From the NCBI GenBank assembly GCA_000827495.1, contig KN817534.1, forward strand, positions 136,653 through 200,652: DNA of 64,000 bases. Reading direction: 5' to 3'. The translations under genes were made by a program, and so were the position numbers. How positions within the stretch are numbered: the stretch's first letter is position 1; the number at the start of each line of letters is the position of its first letter. This stretch comes from Hypholoma sublateritium FD-334 SS-4 (lineage: Eukaryota; Basidiomycota; Agaricomycetes; Agaricales; Strophariaceae). The notes beneath the pieces were generated by a model. The model did no database searches and was not told the DNA's origin. It saw only the letters and a list, made by a program, of their open reading frames with translations. Positions 11,934 to 23,300 of the stretch are shown piece by piece.

Positions 11934-14049
11934 ATGTTCGCTGTGATTATTGGTATCGACAAGTATAAGGACCCCGCTATCCCCGATCTTTGTGGCGCTG
12001 TTGCTGATGCCGAGGCGTTTCGACAATATTTGGTCAACCACGTCGGTGTAGAGCAGAATCGCATTGTATACCTGCGTGACGAAGAGGCAACGAAAGACGC
12101 TATGATTCACGCCATTCATGATCTTGCCACCAACCAGGAGATATCTGCTCAGGACCCCATCCTGATTTACTACGCCGGTCATGGTAGCGAGGCCCCGCTA
12201 CCATCATCTAAACGCAACCAATTTTCAAGTAGCGTGATAGAGATGCTGGTTCCCTGTGATTTCGTTGCGAACGGGTCGGCCACCCGTGAGGGACAAGGCC
12301 TTTTTGATATATCTCTTTACAATCTTCTCGATGAAATTGCCAGACAGAAGTCCGATAACATTGTAAGCCCGGTCAATTCGACACCTTGACGAAACAGATT
12401 GATTCTCAAAATATAGACTGTTATTTTCGACTGCTGCCACTCCGGCTCTGGCACTCGAACTAACACAAATGATGAAAGCGTGGCCATCCGTGCTATCCAG
12501 CTTGGATCATCCTACACATTTCCCATAAGTCTCATCGAGCAGGAAATCTCCTGCGAACGGGTCCCTTCTATTCCTATCGAGTATGAAAAGATAAGGTTAA
12601 GATCCCACGTCCTGCTTGCGGCTTGCATGCGTGGCCAGCACGCTGTCGAGACGCAAGGCCACGGAGCTTTCACCACTGCCCTTCTGACATTGCTCAAGCG
12701 AGAGCGCTACGACCGTCTCACATATCAGGATGTCATCATTCACCTACAGGAACTTCCGAGGTAAGTCCATTCTTTTCATTGCCGTAGAAATGGTATATAA
12801 CGGTTAGAATCATCTAGCCAAAACCCACGGTGCGAAGGGATGAATCAAAGTCGTATTCTGTTCACTGCTGAAGTGGCACACCGAAGCTTATACTGTATCC
12901 GTTCCGTACACCAAACTTCAGGCGAATACACCCTAGATTCTGGTCCACCTTACGGCGTCATAAGCCAAGGCGACTCCGGACTCTCGTCCAACGAAATACA
13001 CACTTCAATGCCCAGCTCGGCAATTACATGTGGAACAGCTTCTATTGTTGGAGGTATTCCATTAGCTCTTTCGGATGCTAGAGCCGCCGGGGAAGAGACC
13101 CGCGCCGAAGGCTGTAATATCCAGCGCATCGTCCAGGCAAACGACGTCTTCCTTGAATTTCTTTTTAGAATTGGACAATCCGATAACGCCACTGTCAATT
13201 TCTCCTTCTGCCTTGTGGACAATGCCAGACAGGAACCAGATCTTGTTGTCAGTGTGCAAGACTCTAGGGTTCAGTTCTATATTACGAGTAAAATTTGCCG
13301 TCAGTACGGCTTGACACGCATGCCTTTCGATAACATTACCGTCGACGAAACCAAATATCTGTTCTCAATCCTATGCAGTGCAGCTGATTTCTACTGGTAT
13401 CTCAATCATTCTAACGGCGACCAATCTACTTCTTTTCCAATTCATGACATCAACGTTCAATGCCTCAAGCTCGTCCCGTCTGGGGAGTACAACGACTACC
13501 TTGAACAAATTCTCGTGCCGGATCCAAAATCACGGGATTTAACTAACGATGGTTCGATATTCATAAATGTCGACGAGGAAGCCATTTACGGCTTTACAAT
13601 CACCAATAATTCCAAGCTCTCATTGTACGCAGCATTTTTCTACTTTGATGCCAGTGATTTGAGCATTGGTAACTACTAAAACACTTCTCCTTCGGGAAAA
13701 ATTCTAATCCAAACCTGTAGTGCCATATCACTTACCTGGATTGACTGCAAATGGGAAGGCTGACTTTTCACTTCCCGCAAATGGTTTCCTGAATGTCGGA
13801 TTTGGTGATAGCGAAACGGCACCGCGCAGGTTTTACCTTAGGAAGAATCAATCAGTCGACATTGGATTTCTGAAACTGTACTTATCGTCAAAATATGTCG
13901 ATTATTCGGGCATATCTCAAGGGTCGCCATTTTCCCCGGACCGCCGCATGCTTCCGAGAGGATTGCGACAAAAAGAACGGCATTGTTGGAACGCCCTCAC
14001 CATCCCCATGATCCAGACAGCGGAATCCAGGACCTCGTTTGGGGCTTGA
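11934..14049 (+). CDS. caspase-domain (metacaspase-like, peptidase C14) protein 2
   Basis: Exons 11934-12362, 12417-12760, 12818-13668 and 13721-14049 join in phase to give 650 residues. Intron positions match the gene at 7415 exactly, so the two are tandem paralogues. The protein begins at MFAVIIGIDKYKD; the catalytic pair is H83 in YYAGHGS and C150 in DCCHSGSG. The C-terminal region carries the same landmarks as its paralogue (NVQCLKL, LYAAFFYFDASDLSI, LNVGFGDS, GFLKLYLS). Its role is unknown; it could bind a partner or substrate. The gene runs tail-to-tail with the velvet gene, about 640 bp apart. The start is the first Met of the caspase fold; an upstream coding exon cannot be excluded. 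Confidence 0.85.
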
Positions 14050-14689
14050 TTGTCCCTTCCTGAGGTCTTTTGTGCTGGGTTTTACTCTGTTCTCTAAGTA
14101 ATTATTTACACGTGGCTCTCTTCCTACGCTCGCTGGGCTAGAGCTTGAGGCTAGAACACGGCGTGGCAGTGAGCCACTGACACGGACACGTCACGTAGTA
14201 CCCTACCACGGAATATAAATACGCTGGAGATCAATTCAATTCATAAACCAATCTAGCAATACATACATCCCACTTTTCGTGATCGGTGATGTATACATAG
14301 ACATGGCACATATGCGTGCTTTAGGGTGTAATCCGACACAGTGGTACAGACGAAACAGAAACAGAAACAGTAAACGGGATAACAAAACAGGCACAGTAAC
14401 CGGGAAAAAAAACCGAAGAGAAGGGACGGGGAAATCTAATTATCCAAAAAACAGAGTGTAGTGTTCCAGCCGGATGAGTAACTGTGGGGAGGGGGAGATG
14501 ACGTTGTACATGAGTGCATCAGGATCCTACAGAGCTAGAGAGAGGGGAGTGCGATAGATTGTATAGAGGTCAGAAACGCAGGTGAAGAGCAGAGGCACAG
14601 AAACACGGCAGTGAACAAACAACACAACGAGAGCAGTACAACATAAATCAAATGAAAAGGCGACACCAACCACAGGACCCCATCTCCCC
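14050..14689. other. convergent 3' flanks of caspase gene 2 and the velvet gene
   Basis: No gene. From about 14229 the sequence is the intact counterpart of 2331-2780 (shared stretch GCGTGCTTTAGGGTGTAATC at both loci), which marks the boundary of the segmental duplication on this side. Confidence 0.7.
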
Positions 14690-17600
14690 TTACCGCCGGT
14701 CGTCCGAGATGATGCTCCCAATGCTCAGCGGGTTCTTCTTCCCCCCGTTCCGCTCGCGGTCGCGGTCACGGTCGCCCTCGCGGTCCGCACCACGCTCACG
14801 ATCCATGCCGCGCTCGCGGTCCATGCCCCGATCCCGATCCCGGTCGCGCTCGCGTTCCCTGTCCCGGTCTCGCTCACGCTCGTGGCTATCCCTACCGACA
14901 GACGACATCCGCTGCTCGTCCCTGTCGCGGTCGCGGTCACGCTCGCGTCCGCCGTACCCCGCGCGACTACTGCTCCGCAGCTGAATCACCGGGTAGCCAC
15001 TCGCGCCTGTGCCCGCAGACGCGAGCACGGGGCTACCGCTGCCTCCCGCGCCCGGACGGAGTAGTGGTGCGAGTTGGATGCGGTCGCTTGGGCTGCCCAC
15101 GGCGCCGACGAGCGCGCTCCCGCCGCGGGGCGACGCGCTCGGCGCCGCTGGTGAACTATGTTGCTGTTGCTGCTGCACGGGTGGCGGCGGCGGCGCTTGT
15201 GCCTGCGCCTGCGCTTGCTGAGGCGGCGGCGGGGGTGGCGGTTGCGCATATGCATACTGCTGCTGCGGCGCATGTGCACCCTGGTGCATCCCGTAGTCGC
15301 CCCACGGCGCGACGCCGAACGTCGGCGGCGTCCCCCACTCAGGCTGCTGCCCCGGCGGCGGGGGCGGGGGCGGCGCGCCGTACGGCCCCGCGTACGCATA
15401 CGCGGGGTGCGGCGGGGGTGGCCCATACATGCGGTGCTGCATCTGCGGCGGCGGCGGCGGGGGGTGCATCGCATACTGCGGCGCGTACTGCGGCGCAGGC
15501 GCATACCCGCCGCGCGGCTGCGGCGAGCCCGTCGGCGCCACGGGCGGCGGGGCGCGGTATGCGTTGTAGTCGTACGCGGGGGCTGGACCGGGCGCAGCGA
15601 GCGGCGGCGGTGCGGTGCTGGGCGATGCGGTCGGCGGGGGTGGCGGGGGCGCGCCTGGCTGCGGCGCGGCGTACTGCGGCGGGGGCGGGGGCAGCGCGTG
15701 GCCGGGCGGCGGAGGCGGGAGCGGCGCGCCCATCTGTTGGTGGTGCGGGTGCTGGGGCGGGGGCTGCTCGTAGTACCCATACTGCGGCGGCACGCCGTGC
15801 ATCACGGGCGGCGGCGGAGGCTGCTGCTGCTGCGCGTACATCCCGCCGACGGCGCCGTAGTCGTACCGCCCAGGCGGCGGGGGCGGCGGCATGTGCTGCT
15901 GCGGATACGCCGCGTAGTGCGGGTGCATCGGCTGCTGGGGCGGCTGCTGGGGCGGTTGTTGCTGCTGAGGCGGCTGCTGCTGGGAGGGCTGTTGTTGCGG
16001 CGGCGGTTGGGGCGGCTGGCCCTGTTGCTGCTGTTGATGTTGCTGGTGTTGTTGGTGTTGCTGGTGTTGCTGCTGCTGCTGCTGGTGATGATGGTAATAC
16101 GGGTCGTACGACTGCGGCGGCGGTGGCGGCGGCGCGCCCCACTGCGGATAGTGCATGTACCCATGCGGCGGCGGGCCCATCGGCGGGGGCGGGGGCGGCG
16201 CCACCGCATACTGCTGCTGCTGTTGTTGTTGCGGGTGGGGCGGCAGGGCCTGCTGCTGGGGCGGTGCCTGCTGGTGGTGCTGATGCGCCTGCGCTGGCGG
16301 TGGCGGCGGCGGCGGTGCACTCGGGTCGCGATACGGCCCCTGCTGCTGCTGCTGCTGGGCGGGCGGCGGCGGCCCCTGCCCCTGCTGCACCTCGAACCCA
16401 ATAAAGCCGCCCCCGCGCCCATCGAACACGCTCGGCCCCGGCAGCGGCGTCCCGCCCCCGTGCGCATGCGCCGCCTGCAGCGGCGCCGCATCCAGGCCGG
16501 GCTTCGGCGCAGGCGGTATGCTTGCCGGCGGCGGCGGTGGGATGCTCGGCCCGAGGCTCGGGTTCGCCGACGCGACGGGCGGCCACGGCCCGGGGGGCGG
16601 CGCGGGTGGCTGCGCGCCTTGCTGTTGTTGTTGCTGCTGTTGCTGGGGCGCCGGTGCCGCCTGCTGTGGGACGGGCGCGAGGCCGGGAGCGGGGCCGACG
16701 CCGGGGGTAGCCCCACCGAGGTCTACGCTCTCGTCCATGCGCGCGCGCTTGGAGTCGCGGCGGCGGGTGCCCGTCGTCGGGCGTCGGTGCGTGGGGGCAT
16801 CGTCGTCGTCGTCGTCCGAGCCGTCTACGGACATGGCCATGGGCGCGCTGAGCCGCGGCTTGCGCACGCGGATGTCCTTGCGGATGCGGATCTTGATGCC
16901 CTGGTCGGCGAGGGAGCACGACAACGGCGTGGACTCTGTTAGGTACCATCGTCAGTCACATAGCTGTCATAGACAGCGAAAATCATACCTTCCATGCCCG
17001 GAAATTTCTTCGCGGTGTACACATAGAACGGCGCGGAGTATATCGATTTACAGTGCCGCACATTATTGCTGCAGAAGTAGTCAGCATCTCGTCCTTCTTT
17101 GAAATGAGAAAAAGGAAGTAAGGCAACTAAATGCAACAGGAAACAAGATCATCAAAGAAAAAAACGACACGATAACACGGCGGCGGGGAGCAAACCCACA
17201 TAAAAAAACGACACAGCAAAACCACAAAAAAATACAACAAACCCCGAAAAATCAGCGCCGACCGACGTAAAAAAAACCCCGTACCGCCGGCCGTCCGATC
17301 CAAATAACAGGGCGCCAGATCAGATCCCGCCACCGCCCAGCCAGCCAGCCCGACAGTCCGGCACCGCGCCGTGCCGGAAGCATATCACTCGCTCTCGTCC
17401 ACCCAATCCACCGTGCCTGCCGCTCGGCGCCCGGCGCCCCCTCGATGCGAACCGGTGCCACCACCGATGCGAAGCACGTCATCAAGGTAGAGACACCTGC
17501 TCCGGGGGCGCAGCGACTATCACCGTCTATACCGCACGCCCGACTCCATCCCCGCGCGCGCTGATTCAGCGCAAACGAAAACGCATACGCATCGAACGCA

Positions 17601-18249
17601 CGCGGGTAGTGAGTGCATCACCCGCACCCGCACCCGAGCAGCGCGCCTCCCACGACACGAACGAACGAACACAAGCTAACCAAGTGCGAACCGCCCCCTC
17701 CGCAGGTCCCACACTCTGCCCAGCACAAAAACAAAAAGGACCCAAGCAAAAATCCAAGAAAGTCGTCTCCCAGACGACACCGAATCCCCACACACGCAGG
17801 AATACCAAAAACACACGAAGAATCAAGAAAACACGCCATCCCACCAAGACAAAAGACAAGCAAAACAACAAGGGCGCCAAGCACCCAGACACGCCCCGAT
17901 CCCACCACCAAACATCCGCATCCACACCCATTACAAGCAACAAGCGCACCAACCCCACCCACCCAGCACGCATCACCACAAAAACACACACACCTCGGGC
18001 ACACCCCGAAGCCCGTCCCCCCCAAAAGAACAGAGGAAAAAAAAGGGGGGCAGTAACCACCCCCGCCCAAAATAACGATCAAACCCAAAGGGCGAGAAAT
18101 CAATCAAACCTAAAGGCCAGAGCACGCGATATCAATCGACCCATAGCGCGGGGTAGCTAGCGATCGTACGATTCGGAGAGGTGTCACGGCACGCAGAGGG
18201 CACCGAGGGAAAAGCAAAGCACAGGAATTGAAGGAAAACGAAAGAGAGA

Positions 18250-18280
<31 letters not shown>

Positions 18281-20339
18281 CTCACGCAACGACCTCGAAC
18301 AAGCTCAACTTAAGCCTATAGCTGCCCTCCGTGCGCACGCTGAGGTCCGGAAAGACAAAGAAGCCCGCGTCTACAACACAAAAACAAAAAACATCAGAAC
18401 ACGAATCCCTAGACACAACACATAAGCATTGCCCGCGTGCGCAGGGGGTGCAGGCGGGGGCCGCCACTGCCGCCTAGATATACATGCCTTTCTTTCTTCC
18501 AAGAACGAAAGAGAAAGAGGCATGTAAGACCCGGCCGAGTACAGGCACACCCCGCCGTCATACCGGCGCACGCGAAGCGACGAGGAAGGGAAGGGAAAGG
18601 AGGGGGGGTGCTCACCCTCGTTATTATGCTGCGGGTCCTTCAGGTGGTACAGCGACGACACCACCGAGCCCGTCGTACACCTCGTCCGGCCGTCCTAAAC
18701 CCAAAAAACACACCATCAGCATCAGCCCACATCACCCTGCACGATAACCCCCCATATCCCCCACACCACACGCCCCTTCCCCAGAAACACGATATAATAA
18801 CCAAAAACCACACGCACCTTCAGCCAATGCAGCTCATTATCATCATCCGGCCTCGCCAGACTCGCGAACATGAAATAATACGGGTTCTGCAAAAAGCTCT
18901 GCGCGTACCCCGCCGCCGCGTCCTCGTCCATCGCCCCCCCTCCCCCTCCCCCTCCTCCTCCTCCTTGGCCTCCGTGCAGCTGCGCCCCAGCCCCGGATAC
19001 AGGCGACCCCGGCGCACTGCTGCTCCCCGCCCGCCGCCGGCGCGCGGGCGTGCTGCTCCCCGCGGTGGACGAGGGCGCGGCGGGAGGGGGGGCGGTCGCG
19101 GGGTCGATGACGCGCAGCTGCACGATGGGCGGCGGGTCGATCGGGCGGCGGTCGGCTGTGCGCAGGTGGGGTGAAAATGGCGTCAGCACGGCTTGTACAT
19201 CGGCGTAGCAGGGAATAGGGCGGGCGAATGGGGGCTGGGAATGGGGATGGGGAGGAATGGAGGAAGGAAGGAGCGCACCTTTTCCGCCGACGCCGCACAT
19301 CCTCGCCTGCTTCGGCTCCTGGCGCACGATGAGCTCGTATATCCTGCGACGCCCGGAATCAGGGGCGGCGAGCACCGCGCAGCCGTGGAATTGCGCGATC
19401 GTCATGGGCGGGGCGTGGATCCGTGAGGTGGGGTATTGGCAAAAGAAGGGCGCCAGATATATCGAGTTGAACCCAGAGGAGTGGAATGCCGAAGGCGGTG
19501 ACGACGAGGCGACGACGGTGGGTGATGGCGACAGTGGCGACGGCGGGCAGGGGCGGTACGGTGCGGTGCGATGCGATGAGAAGGGGGGAGACGTCTGTCA
19601 GCCGCTGATCCAGCACGGTAGCGTATATATATACGACGAAACGAGACGAAACGCGCGCGCGCTCCCACACCAGAACCAGAACAACGCCTGCGCTCAGGCT
19701 GTCGCTGGTGCGGGACAGGCAGCCGCCAGGCGCTGCGCCAGCGCGGGCGGGCCGCAGGAATGCAAAATTCCTGGGTCCATCCGCGGGCGATCGAGCGTCG
19801 CACCAGAGCCCGCGGGCAGGACGCACGCAGATAGGCTCGCGCAGCCAGGCGTGCATGCGCCCTGGGAGAGCGCCGCAGGCACTCGCCCAGGCCCCCCCCT
19901 GGGCGACCCACACCCCCGGACCCGGACTCGGTGCGAGAGCCAAACCAAATCGCACCCACCGGCGAGGTGCGACCCAGTGATACCCAGCGCGGGGCGAGCC
20001 CGTATGGGGCGCATATATGCACGCCCGACGCGGCGCAGATGGGCGATCGATCGATGGGGGGACTCACAGTCTGTCGCGCTCGTACGCATACTGGCCCGCC
20101 ATGGGCGTCGCTGCGCCGTCGATGGCGGTCGGCGGTGGTTGGTTGGTGGTGTCTGCGGCGCTCGCGCCGGCGGTGCTGTCGTCGTCGTCGTCGTCCGGCG
20201 GGCTGCTCGCAGCGTTGGGCGGGGCGGCGAGCGGGGGATGCTGGTGGTACGGATAGAAGTTGTATGGGGTGCCTGGCTCAGGATGCGCGTGCGCGGGGAG
20301 GAGCAGCAGCGCCTCGGCAGACGGGCCAGGAAGAGACAT
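14690..20339 (-). CDS. velvet-domain transcription regulator (VosA/VelB-type) with giant low-complexity tail
   Basis: Seven exons join in phase: 20339-20068, 19343-19279, 19155-18818, 18694-18616, 18370-18286, 17068-16989 and 16935-14690, about 1,054 residues. The start is the Met of MSLPGPSAEA. The velvet fold, about residues 91-325, is clear: YELIVRQEPKQARMCG, DRRPIDPPPIVQLRV, FVFPDLSVRTEGSYRLKL, FYVYTAKKFPGME, then STPLS and DQGIKIRIRKDIRVRK. Velvet proteins are fungal DNA-binding regulators that dimerise and control sporulation, fruiting and secondary metabolism. A Gly/Ala/Ser-rich insert (about residues 130-185) splits the fold. The last exon adds about 730 residues of Pro/Gln-rich, then Arg/Asp/Glu-rich sequence, ending in a short ordered-looking LSIGSIISDDR. 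The motif wording is closer to VosA than VeA; the subfamily is not certain. Intron 5 (about 1.2 kb) is long for such a fungus. Confidence 0.9.
18240..18281. repeat. A-rich and (GA)n microsatellite beside a splice donor
   Basis: An A-rich run is followed by about 12 GA units. On the reverse (coding) strand this places a (CT)n tract immediately after the GTGAGT donor of velvet intron 5. Confidence 0.85.
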
Positions 20340-23300
20340 GTGTTGCGCAGACCCCACACGCCGGGTCCCAGTGCGCTGGCAACAGCCTCCGACCCGCCGC
20401 CCCGGGTCTTCCCACGCCAAACTCCCGGGTCGTCCCGGCCCCCTGGGCCCAGCTGACCGCCCCCGGCAGATCCCGGACATCGATAACACACGCCCGTCCG
20501 GGTTAATGAAGCGAAGCTGCGCTCTGCGCCGCCGGGCGCCCTGCTGCGCAAGCTTCCTGCGCGCCGCGTGCCCTCCCACTCCCGAGCTTATTCGACACCC
20601 CCGTGCGCCGCGGCCCCGGGTCCGCGTTCCGAACCACCACCCCTCCCAAAAAATACCCGCGCCGGGCCCCAACGCACCCCATCGCGCGCCTAACACCCGG
20701 GTCGCTCCTGCCCCGCCGCGCTATATTGCCATAACGGCACAGGGCGCTGTCAATTAAGCCACTCACAGGACGCGTTTCAACCGAAAATACCTACGCTGCC
20801 TCCCACCCCCGACACGCACCAGCTAATCTATCTGATGCGATCGCTATGTATAGCCGGGTATGTGCATACACACTACATATATGCATACGGGACAGCGCGC
20901 TGTCACCCCGAATGGACCACGCCGTGCGGCCTGGGCCCGCGCCTGCTTATCTGATATGAATGAGCACCAAGTATGTATGTACGCCTGCGCAATAAATAGC
21001 TTTCCTGGCATTCGAAGCCGCAGGCGCAGCTGTCTGCCCAGCCGCCCAGCAGGCTGGCGCCCTAATTACTTACTCGCGGGGGTAATTGCGCTGGAAGAGG
21101 GCACCCACGCGCTGGGTAGCCGGCCGCCCCTTCCTGCTATCGGACGCCTTCCCCCCTCAAAGGCCCCGCGCCCTCGCTTCGCAGACTAAACTTAAAGAGG
21201 AAGTCGACCTCTTTTAAGACGACGGTCATTGAACACAGACATGAACATGAACGCGAATTACCGCCACAAGCTCGCATAATCCACCTTCCGTCTAAAGTTA
21301 CACCGCGGTGGATCCCGATGTTATCACGCAATCGCAAATCGCATATGTCCCTCCCGCCTCCCATTTTTAAACAATCTTAACGGACAGCGACACGCACGCA
21401 TGCACACCGCCTATGCAATCGCGCTTCGCGGTACATACAGTTTGAAGCTTCGGATAAGTGCCGCAGCCTGTACTTTAAAATGTTGTTGGTGTTGATAAGG
21501 TAGAGACGGGCCGACGTGCGAGGGCGGTGGGATCTACGCTTCAACGTTTCAACGTTCAACGCGCGAGGCGAACCTGTGCGTGATCTGGTTCGCTCCTGCG
21601 CCATGCACGGGCGCTAAACACCCGACGCACAATCCGCACCCCCACCGCCCGCCTTTGTCTCGCCCGCATCACTCAACGACGCGATTATCCAACCCCCCAC
21701 CCACCACGGACCCGAAATACCACCACAGCCGAGCACACAGCGCCATTCGCGCACCGCCGTCCCAGCCTCTCACAAACGCTAAACCTTACTCCAGCACACC
21801 CAGCGGTTTTATCGCACCCCATTCGACAATCACTATATCTCCAGACGCACATACCCAAATTACAAGTACACACCAACTCGAAGGAAATTCGCCTCCCATA
21901 TTTAAACAATCTTAACGGACAGCACGCACACACGCACGCACGCCGCCTATGCAATCGCGCTTCGCGGTACAAGATCGACGCTTCGGATAAGTGTCGCAGC
22001 TGTACTTACTTTAAAATGTTAAGGCGAAGACGGGCCGACGCTAGGGCGGTGAGATATACGGTTGGACGCGAGGCGAACCTGGTTCGCTGACACCAGAGTA
22101 ATCGCGCTTCGCGGTACATACAGTTTGACGCTTCGGATAAGTGCCGCAGCCTGTACTTTAAAATGTTAAGGCAGAGACGGGCCGACGGAAGAGGGCTGTG
22201 AACTTTACGGTTGGACGTGAGGCGAACCTGAGCGCGGTCGGGTGCTCTTGCGCCATGCACGGGCGCTAAACACCAGATGCACAACCCGCACCCCTACACA
22301 ACGTGATCGCCCCCAACCCAACCCCCACGGCCGCCCGTGCGCCCGTCTCTCACCCGCATCACTCTCAAAGCCGTGATTATCCCATCCCTCCACCTACACG
22401 GACCCGAAATACCACACAGCCGAGCACGCAGCGCCGTCTGTTATCCCCGGCCTCTGAAAACGTCGAACTCGCCTCGGCAGCCCCGCACACCGGTCCTATA
22501 ACAACATCCCACACCCCATCCAATCACCATATCTCAAGACGCATATACCTAAATTACAAGTACACACCAACTCGAAGTAAATAGCGCATGTCCCACCACC
22601 GCCTCCCAATTTTAAATAAACAACGTTAACGGACAGCGACAGCCCGCGCGCACGCATGCACGCCGCCTAGCCAATCGCGGTACGGTTTGAAGCTTCGGAT
22701 AAGTGCCGCAGCCTGTACTTACTTTGAAATGTTAAGGCAGAGACGGGCCGACGCGAGGGCGGTGAAATATACGGTTGACCGCGCGAGGCAAACTTGCGCA
22801 TAGATACGCACCTCGTTGCACGGGCGCTAAGCGCTAAACACCCGACGCACAACCTGGACCGCCTACCGCCCGCCCGTCTCTCGTCCGCATCACTCAACGA
22901 CGCGATTATCCAACCCCCACCCACCACGGACCCCAAACACCACCACACCCGAGCACGCACGACCGCCCGCCGACGCAGTGCATTGCTCCGCCGGGCGTAC
23001 CCCGCTCCCGCCTGGGAGCGGCGCAATAAAGCGCTCCAGCCCTGCGCGCATCCCAAAAAAATACCCTACGCACGCGCCATCGAACGAACGCACCACCTCC
23101 GCCAGCCCTCCCACAGGCGGTATAGCGCCATCGCCGCCAAGGCAGAGGCAGCGCATTGCCCCGCCGGGGGTATGTACCCCACTCCCGCCTGGGAGCCGAC
23201 ATGGTGCAGCCCCGGCGAGCGACGATCTGCAGTGAGCCCGCGTCGCCTGCTCACCGGACTCCCGCGCGCTTACGCGCTTCACGGCACAGCCGGCACACGC

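Noticed and set aside
15064..16942. Long forward-strand frames (446 and 594 codons) opposite the velvet tail
   Set aside because: They are Ala/Arg- or Leu/Arg-rich shadows of the GC-rich, poly-Pro/Gln coding exon on the reverse strand, which is fixed by the upstream velvet exons.
17566..18160. Overlapping frames of 160-183 codons on both strands
   Set aside because: They fall inside velvet intron 5, show biased low-complexity composition, and have no family features.
19257..20757. Several frames of 165-399 codons on both strands
   Set aside because: They overlap velvet exons 1-2, intron 1 and the 5' flank; high GC content creates long chance frames, and only the spliced velvet reading shows conserved motifs.
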